A stretch of 64,000 nt of DNA. Source: Deltaproteobacteria bacterium (GTDB lineage: Bacteria; Myxococcota; Myxococcia; Myxococcales; Anaeromyxobacteraceae). Location: positions 558,001-622,000 of the forward strand of contig JACRMN010000012.1 of the NCBI GenBank assembly GCA_016214955.1, written 5' to 3'. Position numbers and translations under genes: made by a program. Each line of letters opens with the position of its first letter. The stretch's first letter is position 1. Below are positions 49,041-59,135 of this stretch, piece after piece. The notes beneath the pieces are model-generated. The model was not told where the DNA came from and did no database searches. It was given only the letters and a program-made list of their open reading frames with translations.

Positions 49041-50615
49041 TTGGCGCCCGCGCTCCCGACGTCCCAGGTCCAGCCGGACGCTGGCGCCCTGCGCCGCCAG
49101 GTCTGGCTCACCCTCTTCCGGCTGGTGCTGGTCACCGTCCTCCTGGGCGGCACCGCCTTCTGGCAGTGGCGCGAGGGGCTGGCCCGGGGCGGGGAGGTGG
49201 CCGTCGGGCCCCTCTACTCCGTGGTGCTCGTCACCTACGCGGTGTCGCTGGGCCTGGCGGTCGCGCTCCGGCTCCGCTGGGCGCCGGCCGGCGTGGCCGC
49301 CGCCCAGGTGGCGCTCGACGTCGGCCTGGCCACGGCGGTGGTGGCGCTCACCGGCTGGGCCGACAGCGTCTTCGTCTTCCTCTTCGTCATCGCCATCGTC
49401 AACGGCAGCCTGCTGCTCTTCCGCCGCGGGGCGCTGCTGGCCGCGGCCCTGTCGCTGCTGGTCTACGTGCCGCTGGCGCTGCTGGTGCCGCCCGTGGCCC
49501 CGCCGCCGCTCACCCTCTTCGCCCACGCCGGGGCGCTCCTGGCCACCGCGGCGCTGGCCGCCTACCTCTCCGAGCAGCTGCGCAGCACCGGCGAGCGGCT
49601 GGCGGCCCGCGAGGTGGACCTGGCGGAGATCACCGCCCTCCACGAGGCCATCGTCCAGTCGGTGCAGAGCGGCCTGCTCACCCTCGACGGCGAGGGGCGG
49701 GTCACCTTCCTCAACCGCGCCGGCGAGCAGCTCACCGGCTACCGCCGCGAGGAGGTGGTGGGCCAGGCGCCCGCCTGGCTGACGCCGCTCACCCAGGGAG
49801 GCGAGCGCGCCGAGACCGACTTCCAGAACGGCCGCGGCGAGCGGCTGCGGCTGGGCTACGCCGCCTTCCCGCTGCGCTCCGAGGGGGGCGCCCAGCTCGG
49901 CCAGGCGGTCATCTTCCAGGACCTCACCCAGCTGCGGGCCATGGAGGAGCGGGTGCAGCGCAACGAGCGGCTCGCCGGCCTGGGGCGGGTGGCCGCCGGC
50001 CTGGCCCACGAGCTCCGCAACCCGCTGGCCTCGATGAGCGGCTCGCTGGAGCTGTTGCGCGACGGCGCGGTCCGCCCCGAGGATCGCCGGCTCATGGAGA
50101 TCGTGCTGCGGGAGGCCAACCGGCTGGAGCAGCTGGTGGGCCGCTTCCTGGAGTACTCGCGCCCGGCGCCGCCCCGCCGCGCCGCCGTCGACCTGGCGCG
50201 CGTGGCCCAGGAGACCCTGGAGGTCTTCTCCCACGACCCGGCCTCGGCCCGCACCACCGTCCGCACCGAGCTGGCCGAGGCCCGCGCCAGCTGCGACCCC
50301 GACCAGATCCGCCAGGTGCTCTGGAACCTGCTCGTCAACGCCTGCCAGGCCAGCGCCACCGCCACGGTGACGGTGCGCTCCCGACCGGAGCCGGGCGGCG
50401 GGGCGATCCTGGAGGTCGAGGACGACGGCCCGGGCATCGCCCCCGAGGACCTGTCCCAGATCTTCACCCCCTTCTTCACCACCAAGCCCAGCGGCACCGG
50501 GCTGGGGCTGGCCACCGTGCAGCGGCTGGTGGACGCCCACGGCGGCACCGTCTCGGTGCGCTCCGGGCCGGGGCAGGGCGCCTGCTTCACCGTGCACCTT
50601 CCGACCGAGGGCTGA
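49041..50615 (+). CDS. pilS: Sensor histidine kinase PilS
   Basis: 524 aa from TTG 49041 (AGAGG upstream). Six TM helices in residues ~25-190, a short PAS (~210-310: VQSGLLTLDGEGRVTFLNRA, GYRREEVVGQ), HisKA with His in GLAHELRNPLASMSGSLE, HATPase [26 protein letters not shown]. Same domain plan as PilS, whose membrane domain senses pilin level. Partner PilR follows after 21 bp. Confidence 0.9.
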   Translation: MAPALPTSQVQPDAGALRRQVWLTLFRLVLVTVLLGGTAFWQWREGLARGGEVAVGPLYSVVLVTYAVSLGLAVALRLRWAPAGVAAAQVALDVGLATAVVALTGWADSVFVFLFVIAIVNGSLLLFRRGALLAAALSLLVYVPLALLVPPVAPPPLTLFAHAGALLATAALAAYLSEQLRSTGERLAAREVDLAEITALHEAIVQSVQSGLLTLDGEGRVTFLNRAGEQLTGYRREEVVGQAPAWLTPLTQGGERAETDFQNGRGERLRLGYAAFPLRSEGGAQLGQAVIFQDLTQLRAMEERVQRNERLAGLGRVAAGLAHELRNPLASMSGSLELLRDGAVRPEDRRLMEIVLREANRLEQLVGRFLEYSRPAPPRRAAVDLARVAQETLEVFSHDPASARTTVRTELAEARASCDPDQIRQVLWNLLVNACQASATATVTVRSRPEPGGGAILEVEDDGPGIAPEDLSQIFTPFFTTKPSGTGLGLATVQRLVDAHGGTVSVRSGPGQGACFTVHLPTEG

Positions 50616-50624
50616 ATCTCGCGG

Positions 50625-50630
50625 TAGGAT
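50625..50630 (+). promoter_or_regulatory. TANNNT -10 element (TAGGAT) before pilR
   Basis: TAGGAT ends 6 nt before ATG 50637, offering an internal, leaderless pilR transcript in addition to read-through from pilS. AGGAT could also serve as a weak ribosome-binding site. Confidence 0.3.
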
Positions 50631-50636
50631 GCGGCC

Positions 50637-52010
<1,374 letters not shown>

Positions 52011-52028
52011 AGCGCGCGGCGCCGGGAT

Positions 52029-52064
52029 CCTGCAAACATTTCACAGCGCCTGCACCCGCCTGCA
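52029..52064 (+). promoter_or_regulatory. Three phased CCTGCA repeats, candidate PilR enhancer
   Basis: CCTGCA occurs at 52029, 52049 and 52059, spaced 20 and 10 bp, i.e. on one face of the helix, and about 90-125 bp upstream of the predicted sigma-54 start. Position and phasing fit an NtrC-family activator site; the sequence is not a known PilR consensus. Confidence 0.4.
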
Positions 52065-52105
52065 TGTGGGCGCCCGGACTCCTCCTCCCACCCGGCCGAG
52101 ATCAG

Positions 52106-52120
52106 GGCGCTTTTTGCGCC
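52106..52120 (+). other. Small hairpin GGCGC-TTTTT-GCGCC
   Basis: Five-bp perfect stem with a T5 loop, 96 bp after pilR and just before the sigma-54 motif. No T-run follows the stem, so at best a weak terminator; it could also be part of the regulatory region. Confidence 0.3.
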
Positions 52121-52127
52121 AGTGGGC

Positions 52128-52143
52128 CGGATCGCGGCTTGCT
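52128..52143 (+). promoter_or_regulatory. Sigma-54 (-24/-12) promoter of the pilY1-minor pilin operon
   Basis: CGGATCGCGGCTTGCT aligned to TGGCACG-N4-TTGCW keeps the invariant GG (52129-52130), C and G at consensus positions, and TTGCT, with GG and GC 12 bp apart. Transcription would start near 52154, 28 nt before ATG 52182. It lies directly after pilR, the gene for a sigma-54 activator. Confidence 0.6.
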
Positions 52144-52181
52144 GGAAGGGGGCCCAGGCACCTGCCCGCCCGGAGACCGCG

Positions 52182-55100
52182 ATGACCCGAACGACCCATG
52201 TCCCTCTCGCCGCCCTGCTGGCGATGGCGCTGGCCCTGCCCGGAGCCGCGGCCGCCTACGAGAAGACCTTCTCCCAGGGGTCGCTCATCATCCCCACCCA
52301 GGCCGAGTACCAGACCGACTGCGGCACCATCTCGGCCTACGGCCTCATGTACATGCTGCTGCTGCGCAACGAGGTGCGCGCCGCGGCCACCCCCGCCAAG
52401 CCGCCCATCACCATCTACTGGATCATCGAGCCCCGGAAGCTCTCCCACCACCGGTGCAACACCGGCCGGATGAGCGGCACCACCTTCGTCCCCAACAGCG
52501 GCCGGCCCGACTACACCGGCTTCAACGAGAACGACGGCTGCGACTTCGTCGTCGAGGCCACCGACGGGCGGCCGGTGGGCCTCCTGCAGAACGACGGCAG
52601 CGTGCGGAACGACTTCAAGGTCACCACCACCACCTACTCCACCGCCACCGGCCAGGTGACCCGGGACAACATCGGCTGCCTGGCGAACTCGCCCACCGGC
52701 ACCTGCGCCACCATCGGCCACACGGCCACCAGCGACACCAACCTGGTGAAGTACTCCGGCGGCCTCTGGGTCATCGACGCTGCCGACCGCCCGGCGGTGC
52801 TGGAGGAGCTGAACCTGGCGCTCGCCAACGCCACCAACCCGATGTGGAAGTTCCGCGACAACGGCACCTGCACCACCATCCCGGTCCCGCTCACCACCGC
52901 CTCGCACCACGTCAACATCCACGTGGCCAACTCCAGCTTCCGCGCCCCGGTGGCCCGGATGATGAACGACAAGCCGGCCCGCATCGCCCTGATGGGCGCG
53001 CGGTACGTCTGGATCCTCGAGAACTACCTGGAGAACGCCGGCCTGGCCGGCCTGGCGAACGCCGCCGGCACGCCGCTCGCCCACGGCGTCATCTACGACG
53101 TGCTCGACCCCCTCACCGACTTCCTCAGCACCGGCACCTATCCCTACGGCGCCATCAACATGACGGAGACGGTGGGCACGGAGACCAAGAAGGTCTACCA
53201 GGTGATGTGGGCCCCGCACTGGGAAGAGGACTCCGACGTCGTCGCCACCCCCTCGGGCTACACCGCCACCACCTACCGGCAGCAGGCCTTCCAGAACATC
53301 GCCCGCTTCGCCGACGACGGCTACGGGGTGTTCCTGGAGTGCGCCTCCATCGCCTCGCACGAGGGCTCCTTCGCGGTGGGCTCCAACGTCTGCAGCGGCA
53401 CCGACCGGACCTGCCGCTGCAACGACGACACCCAGTGCACGATCAACAGCACCATGGCGCCCACCTGTACCGCCGGCACCACCTGCGGCACCTTCTGCCT
53501 GGCCTGCCCCGCCGGCACGGTGATGAGCACGCCCTGCGACCGCGCCCGCTGCATCCCCATCGGCAGCGAGTGCCCCGCCGGCTCCACCTACCGCGCCAAC
53601 GACTTCACCTGCTGGGCCTGCACCGACGCCACCCGCCCGCGGATCGACAGCCCGCTGCCGGCGACCGGCACGCCGCAGTGCCGCCGCAACGACGGCACCA
53701 GTCCCCGGAACGCCACCGCCCGCACGCCCAACGGCAGCCTGGCCACGGCCGGCACCAGCGCCTGCACCAGCCCGGGGTACGCGCTGTCCTGCGTCACCAC
53801 CGTCACCCCCGAGCTCACCGGCTGGGACCCGGTCCGCTTCCAGACCAACGCCCGCATCGTGAAGAACGGCATCACCGGCGACGCCCAGTACGGCGGCAAC
53901 CACGAGATCCCCGACTGCACCGACCGCGAGGTGCCCGGGGGCCAGAAGTACGCCAACAGCTTCTCGGCCAGCGCGCTGTGCATGAACTACCACCCCACCG
54001 AGGGCGGCCCGGGCAACATGTTCTCGCAGAAGGGCAACTCCCGGTACCGCGGCGACATGGGCCACACCTCCTACTGGAAGCCGGCAGCGGCCGCCGGCTC
54101 CGCCTACGGCGGCTCCACCTTCCACTTCGCCACCAGCCGCAGCGGGACCGCCCAGGACGACGGCTGGGACTTCGTGACCGCGCGCCACAAGGACGGCGAC
54201 CCGACCAAGGGCATGGTGGTGTACCTCGGCGGCCACGACCTCTCCAACGACCCCGCCGGCAACCGGGTGGTGCTCAACACCATGCTCAACCTGGGCTTCT
54301 CCGACGCCGGCCCCGAGCTCTCGCGCTCCGAGCCGGTGGGCTACGTCTCCTGGTCGGGCACCGCCGACAACCTCACCAAGACCGAGACCGTCTTCCAGGG
54401 CACCTACGTGCAGCGGCCTCCGCCCGGGCCCTACCAGGACTGGATCAACTACAACCCCTCGGCCCCCCACTCCTGGCGCTTCCCGTACATCAACGGCCAC
54501 CTGCGGGCCTATCCGCTGAGCTCCGTCAGCACCACGCTGCAGAGCTTCGCCGACAACGCCACCTGGGACGCCGCCTCCCGCATCCCCGCGCCGGGCAACC
54601 GCACCATCTTCTCGGTGATGAACGGCAGCGGCAACAGCGGGTGGAAGAGGATCAACTTCCGCTACACCGAGACCGACCCCGCCACCTGCACCGCCTTCTA
54701 CATGGCCGGCAGCAACAAGGTCTGCTCCCTCTCGGCCAAGCTCGCCGAGGGGAACACCGCTGGCGTGACCCTCAGCACCCTGGAGGCGGGCAGCCCCAAC
54801 GCCACGCGGCTCGGCACCTTCGTCCAGCAGGTGCGCGGGTTCTGCGCCCCCCGGGTGGCGGGCGCCTTCGAGCCCTCCAGCGACGCAGACTGCGCCAACA
54901 CCGGCACCATCTGGCAGCGCAACACCCCGCTCCTCGGCGGCGTCGACCACTCCAGCCCCGCCATCGTGGGCCAGAGCCCCTACCCGGTGGTCTCGGGCTC
55001 GACCTCGGTGGTCTACTCCCACCGGCCGACGGTGGCCTACTTCGGCGCCCGGGACGGCATGCTCCACGCCGTCTTCGTGTCCGGCACCCTCCCGTGGGTC

Positions 55101-56717
55101 GGCAACACCCGCACGCTCGCCGCCGGCACGGCGGCGGGCACCGAGCTGTGGGCCTTCGTGCCGCCCGGCCAGATCCGCAGCCTCTCCACCAACAACGCCA
55201 TGGTGGACGCCAACGTCAGCGTCATGGACGTGTTCGGCGACTTCCCCCGCGACGCCAACAACGACGGCGTCTTCGACCTCTCCTCCGACGCCGAGAAGCC
55301 GTCGGGCCAGCGGGAGTGGCGCACCATCCTGGTGTCCACGGCCGGCGAGGGCGCCTCCGAGATCTTCGCCCTCGACGTCACCGACCCGCTGCGGCCGGTG
55401 CTGCTCTGGCGGGTGAGCGGCCCCGACAACCGCACCAGCAGCTTCACCGCCAGCAACCAGGCCACCTACGCGCTGCGCTGGGCCAACACCGCCACCACCA
55501 ACTACGACTACACCCCGGCCACGGCGCCCGACGGCATCAAGACCGGGCTCTACGACTACAAGAACCTGGGCTACGCCTTCGGCACCGCCATGGGCACGCT
55601 CTGGAGCGGCAACGCCTTCCGCTGGGTGGTCTACGCGGCCACCAACAGCGCCGACTGGACCGACGCGGTGGCGCCCACCGGCTACCGCGGCATCGAGGTC
55701 TTCGCCATCGACGTCATCACCGGCAAGAAGCTCTGGCAGTGGCAGAACCGCTACACCATCCGCAACGACGCCGGGACCGTCATCGCCGACAACCTCACCA
55801 TCCCCGGCCGCCCGGCCCTGGTGGACGTGAACGGCGACGGCTCGGTGGACCGGCTCTACGTGGGCGACCTGGAGGGCCACCTCTGGGAGCTCTCCGCCGA
55901 GACCGGCCGCAACCTGAACTACCTCGACACCGCGCTGCCCGGGAAGCGCTCCTTCCCGCTCTACGCCACCCCGGCGATGACCACCAGCGGCGTCACCACC
56001 GCGGTGCAGGACGAGTACCGGCCCCAGGGCCAGAGCGCGCTGGCGCGCCAGCCGCTCACCAGCCCGGTGGGCATCGGCCGGTTCTCGGTGGTCCCCACCG
56101 CCCTCGAGCCCTACCTCAAGGAGCGCATCGCCGTGGCCGAGGGAACCATGGGCGTGGACTGGTCCATCTCGCCGACGCAGCGCGGCCACGTCTACGTGAT
56201 GCCTGTCTTCCCCGAGGGCGGCTCCGGCGCCGTCTCGCTGCTGGGCGGCAGCCAGGCCAACACCCGGCTCACCGCCCCGCTCTCCGTCTCCGACGCCGCC
56301 GCCGCCGTCGACGGCGGCCTGCTCCTCTCCGCCGCGGTCTGGGACACCCAGCTCTCGGTGGGCGAGCGGGTCTACGGCATGCCCAAGATCCTCAACAACC
56401 AGATGTTCGTGAACACCTCCTACGGCACCTTCACCGGCGACCTCACCTCGTCGATCAACGACGCCGGCCGCACCGTCCGCGTCGACACCAACAGCGGCGC
56501 CGCGCGGGTAACCGATCTCGACACCGGGCAGAAGCGCTTCGGCGGCGTGCTCATCTTCGGCACCGAGATCGTCGTCACCTCCGACAAGGGGATGACCCGC
56601 CTGCACAACCAGGTGGACTCCTCGGTCACCGGCGCCCGGGTGCGCTCGCGCACCTCGCCCACCTCGCCCAAGAGCTGGGAGCAGCGGCTCGACGGCAACC
56701 CGCCGTTCGTCCAGTGA
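52182..56717 (+). CDS. pilY1: PilY1-like pilus tip-associated protein
   Basis: 1511 aa from ATG 52182. Signal peptide ~1-25 (LAALLAMALALPGAAAA). Residues ~26-400 show no von Willebrand A domain such as Pseudomonas PilY1 has, and match no family I recognise. ~404-500 is Cys-rich (TCRCNDDTQC, CGTFCLACPAG). ~915-1500 is the PilY1 beta-propeller: GGVDHSSPAIVG, YFGARDGMLHAVFV, ELWAFVPPGQIRSL, FALDVTDPLRPVLLW, and YVGDLEGHLWELS. Two calcium loops are visible: D1024-N1026-D1028-D1032 and D1215-N1217-D1219-D1223. PilY1 sits at the pilus tip or outer membrane and primes assembly. Heads a minor-pilin operon. Confidence 0.87.
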   Translation: MTRTTHVPLAALLAMALALPGAAAAYEKTFSQGSLIIPTQAEYQTDCGTISAYGLMYMLLLRNEVRAAATPAKPPITIYWIIEPRKLSHHRCNTGRMSGTTFVPNSGRPDYTGFNENDGCDFVVEATDGRPVGLLQNDGSVRNDFKVTTTTYSTATGQVTRDNIGCLANSPTGTCATIGHTATSDTNLVKYSGGLWVIDAADRPAVLEELNLALANATNPMWKFRDNGTCTTIPVPLTTASHHVNIHVANSSFRAPVARMMNDKPARIALMGARYVWILENYLENAGLAGLANAAGTPLAHGVIYDVLDPLTDFLSTGTYPYGAINMTETVGTETKKVYQVMWAPHWEEDSDVVATPSGYTATTYRQQAFQNIARFADDGYGVFLECASIASHEGSFAVGSNVCSGTDRTCRCNDDTQCTINSTMAPTCTAGTTCGTFCLACPAGTVMSTPCDRARCIPIGSECPAGSTYRANDFTCWACTDATRPRIDSPLPATGTPQCRRNDGTSPRNATARTPNGSLATAGTSACTSPGYALSCVTTVTPELTGWDPVRFQTNARIVKNGITGDAQYGGNHEIPDCTDREVPGGQKYANSFSASALCMNYHPTEGGPGNMFSQKGNSRYRGDMGHTSYWKPAAAAGSAYGGSTFHFATSRSGTAQDDGWDFVTARHKDGDPTKGMVVYLGGHDLSNDPAGNRVVLNTMLNLGFSDAGPELSRSEPVGYVSWSGTADNLTKTETVFQGTYVQRPPPGPYQDWINYNPSAPHSWRFPYINGHLRAYPLSSVSTTLQSFADNATWDAASRIPAPGNRTIFSVMNGSGNSGWKRINFRYTETDPATCTAFYMAGSNKVCSLSAKLAEGNTAGVTLSTLEAGSPNATRLGTFVQQVRGFCAPRVAGAFEPSSDADCANTGTIWQRNTPLLGGVDHSSPAIVGQSPYPVVSGSTSVVYSHRPTVAYFGARDGMLHAVFVSGTLPWVGNTRTLAAGTAAGTELWAFVPPGQIRSLSTNNAMVDANVSVMDVFGDFPRDANNDGVFDLSSDAEKPSGQREWRTILVSTAGEGASEIFALDVTDPLRPVLLWRVSGPDNRTSSFTASNQATYALRWANTATTNYDYTPATAPDGIKTGLYDYKNLGYAFGTAMGTLWSGNAFRWVVYAATNSADWTDAVAPTGYRGIEVFAIDVITGKKLWQWQNRYTIRNDAGTVIADNLTIPGRPALVDVNGDGSVDRLYVGDLEGHLWELSAETGRNLNYLDTALPGKRSFPLYATPAMTTSGVTTAVQDEYRPQGQSALARQPLTSPVGIGRFSVVPTALEPYLKERIAVAEGTMGVDWSISPTQRGHVYVMPVFPEGGSGAVSLLGGSQANTRLTAPLSVSDAAAAVDGGLLLSAAVWDTQLSVGERVYGMPKILNNQMFVNTSYGTFTGDLTSSINDAGRTVRVDTNSGAARVTDLDTGQKRFGGVLIFGTEIVVTSDKGMTRLHNQVDSSVTGARVRSRTSPTSPKSWEQRLDGNPPFVQ

Positions 56718-56728
56718 GGAGGCAGGGA

Positions 56729-57211
56729 ATGGCGCGCAGGCCGAGGGCACGCGGGGCGGCGCTCATCGAGGTCATGATCTCGGCGCTGATCCTGCTGGTG
56801 GTGACGGTGGGGTTCGTGGGGGCGGTGAAGGAGGCCATGAGCGCCACCGCGGTGGCCCACCGCCGCACCGAGGCGACGCTGCTGCGCACCGGCCTGCTGG
56901 AGAAGCTGGCGGTGGCTCCCAAGGCGGCCATCGCCCGGCTGGAGGACCAGGTCTGGCGGGTGGAGAGCTGCTACGACAAGGACGCCATCCCCACCGGCGA
57001 GAACACCGCCTGGACCACCGACTACGCCTGCCCCGCCGGCACCACCTACCGCCGCCTCCTGGCGGTGGTGCCGGTGCCGGCCATCTCCGGCATCGACCAG
57101 CGCACCTGGACGGTGCGGGTGCTGGTGGACAGGGCCGACGCCACCTGCGACGCCGCCACCCGCTACTCCTCCATCAGCTGCGTGGGGGCCGACTTCTTCG
57201 TCACGGACTAG
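56729..57211 (+). CDS. pilV: Minor pilin, PilV-like
   Basis: 160 aa from ATG 56729. Prepilin leader ARRPRARG before the cleaved hydrophobic helix ALIEVMISALILLVVTVGF; Glu5 is present (AALIE after Gly; GAALIEVM replaces GFTLIE). The C-terminal domain has paired Cys. Primes the pilus together with PilY1, PilW and PilX. 11 bp after pilY1. Confidence 0.85.
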   Translation: MARRPRARGAALIEVMISALILLVVTVGFVGAVKEAMSATAVAHRRTEATLLRTGLLEKLAVAPKAAIARLEDQVWRVESCYDKDAIPTGENTAWTTDYACPAGTTYRRLLAVVPVPAISGIDQRTWTVRVLVDRADATCDAATRYSSISCVGADFFVTD

Positions 57212-57214
57212 ACC

Positions 57215-58390
57215 ATGACCCGGACCCGGACGCGCAAGGCCTCGCAGGGCATGACCATCCTGGAGCTGCTGTTCGTGGTGGCCATCGCCTCGGTGGTCAT
57301 CGCCGGCATCACCAAGGTGGTGGCCGACATGATGAAGACCAACCAGGCCCGCCTGCTCGGCGCCCAGGTGCAGGGCGAGGGGCGCACCTCGCTGACCCGG
57401 ATCGAGGGCGACCTCCGACTGGCGTCGCTCGGCTCCACCTACGGCATGATCTTCACCCAGGACACGGCCGGAAACGTGGCCATCCGCCCGGCGGTGCAGG
57501 TCTACGACAACGTCACCGCCCGGAACGCCAACGCCATCGGCGGACGGCTGGTGAAGGCCGGCACCGACGCGCTGCTGGTGGTGGCCGCCCGGCCCGAGGG
57601 GGCCCGCGCCCAGGCCTGGGTGACCGGCAAGGGCACCAACTTCGACTCCACCGCGCCGCTCTACCTGACCACGCGCACCGGCTTCGCGGTGAACCAGCAC
57701 GTGCTCGTCGGCCCCTACCTCTACTCCACCTGGGGCAAGATCACCGGCCTCATCGACGCCAGCGCCGGCGGCCTGCCGGCGGGCATCAACTTCACCAGCG
57801 GCGCCGTCAACGTCAACGCCTACCCGCAGGGCAAGCTGGACAACGGCTCGGCGGTGCGCGAGGCCGAGGCGCGCCTCTACTTCGTCAACGACCGGGACGA
57901 GCTGGTCTCGGTGCTGGTCGACCAGCCGCGGGCCCCGCAGGCGCTCGCCGAGGTGCTCTCCTACGAGGTGCACGCCACCGGCGTCGAGAACCTCCAGGTG
58001 GACTGCGAGATCGACACCGGCACGGCCTTCGCGGCCTGCCCGGCCGCCGCGGCCGACGCCGAGGCCAGCTGGGCCCTGGGCGCCGGGACCACCAGCCGGT
58101 TCGGCGTGGGCGACACCAGCCGCTACGGCGTGGCCTTCGCCGGCGACACCCGCCAGGACGTGGCCTTCGTGCGGACGCTGATCCTCTCGGTGGTGGTCCG
58201 CAGCCCGCGGCCGGTGCGCGACCAGCGCGGCGACCCGACCATCGCCATCGGCAACAACCCCGCCCTGGGGCCGCTGGCCTACAACCCCGAGACCAACCAG
58301 CCGTACCAGCTCGCCGACGGCGACGCCTTCCTTCGCCGCGCCTACCGGGTGCCGGTGGCCATCCGCAACGTCAGCCTGGGGGTCTACTGA
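57215..58390 (+). CDS. pilW: Minor pilin, PilW-like
   Basis: 391 aa. Prepilin cleavage expected at SQG/MTILELLFVVA, with Glu5, and a helix VIAGITKVV. The large C-terminal domain (~360 aa) is typical of PilW, with the PilW-like GARLYFVNDRDELV-type segment (REAEARLYFVNDRDELVSVL). Start 3 bp after pilV; stop shares one base with the pilX start (TGATG). Confidence 0.86.
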   Translation: MTRTRTRKASQGMTILELLFVVAIASVVIAGITKVVADMMKTNQARLLGAQVQGEGRTSLTRIEGDLRLASLGSTYGMIFTQDTAGNVAIRPAVQVYDNVTARNANAIGGRLVKAGTDALLVVAARPEGARAQAWVTGKGTNFDSTAPLYLTTRTGFAVNQHVLVGPYLYSTWGKITGLIDASAGGLPAGINFTSGAVNVNAYPQGKLDNGSAVREAEARLYFVNDRDELVSVLVDQPRAPQALAEVLSYEVHATGVENLQVDCEIDTGTAFAACPAAAADAEASWALGAGTTSRFGVGDTSRYGVAFAGDTRQDVAFVRTLILSVVVRSPRPVRDQRGDPTIAIGNNPALGPLAYNPETNQPYQLADGDAFLRRAYRVPVAIRNVSLGVY

Positions 58391-59121
58391 TGCGCGCCAG
58401 CCGTAGCAGCCAGCGGGGCGTCACGCTCCTCTTCGCCATCCTCATCATGCTCATGGTCACGGTGCTCTCGGTGGCCATCATCAACTACGCCGGGCGGGAC
58501 CGGATCGCCGCGGCGCGGATGTCGGTGCAGGAGCGCGGGCTGGCCTGCGCCGAGGCCGGCCTCCAGTACGGGCGCCGCTACTTCGGCTGCAACTACAAGA
58601 CCACCTCCGGCTGGAACGCGATCCTCAACGGGACGGTGCCCGGGCGCTACGACCCGGCGCTGGGCGACGCCTACCCCGCCAGCCTCGCCGCCATCGACCG
58701 GCGGCTCCGCGGCGACCGGAACAACGACGGCACCCTCGACCCCGGCACCGACCTGAACGGCGACGGCCAGGCGGACTTCTGGGTGAGCATCCGCGACGAC
58801 GACGACGAGCGCGACGGCGTCGCCGATCCGAGCGCAGTCGGCGCCGACGTCCGGACCCGCGACAACAACCTCACCGTGGTCCTCCGCTCCGAGTGCATCA
58901 ACCCGGCCTGGACGGTGGAGGCCGGCGGGCAGCGCCGCACCGTGGTGCTCGAGACGCTGCTGGTCTACATGCCCAACACCAACACCCCGTACGGCAAGGC
59001 CACCTCCTCGTCCGACTTCCCCGAGGCCAGCGCCACCGGTCCCACGGTGGTCTCCCGCGACGCGGCCGCCATGGAGAGCCTGGCCATCTGCGACGAGACG
59101 CCCATCGGGTCGGGCATCTAG
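58390..59121 (+). CDS. pilX: Minor pilin, PilX-like, with EF-hand-type calcium loops
   Basis: 243 aa. Leader SRSSQRG then VTLLFAILIMLMVTVLSVAI; no Glu5, as in PilX. Residues 109-129 hold two DxNxDGxxD loops (D109/N111/D113/D117 and D121/N123/D125/D129), and a third acidic run DDDDERDG follows. Overlaps pilW by one base and closes the operon. Confidence 0.82.
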   Translation: MRASRSSQRGVTLLFAILIMLMVTVLSVAIINYAGRDRIAAARMSVQERGLACAEAGLQYGRRYFGCNYKTTSGWNAILNGTVPGRYDPALGDAYPASLAAIDRRLRGDRNNDGTLDPGTDLNGDGQADFWVSIRDDDDERDGVADPSAVGADVRTRDNNLTVVLRSECINPAWTVEAGGQRRTVVLETLLVYMPNTNTPYGKATSSSDFPEASATGPTVVSRDAAAMESLAICDETPIGSGI

Positions 59122-59135
59122 CCCTGGCCCCGCCC

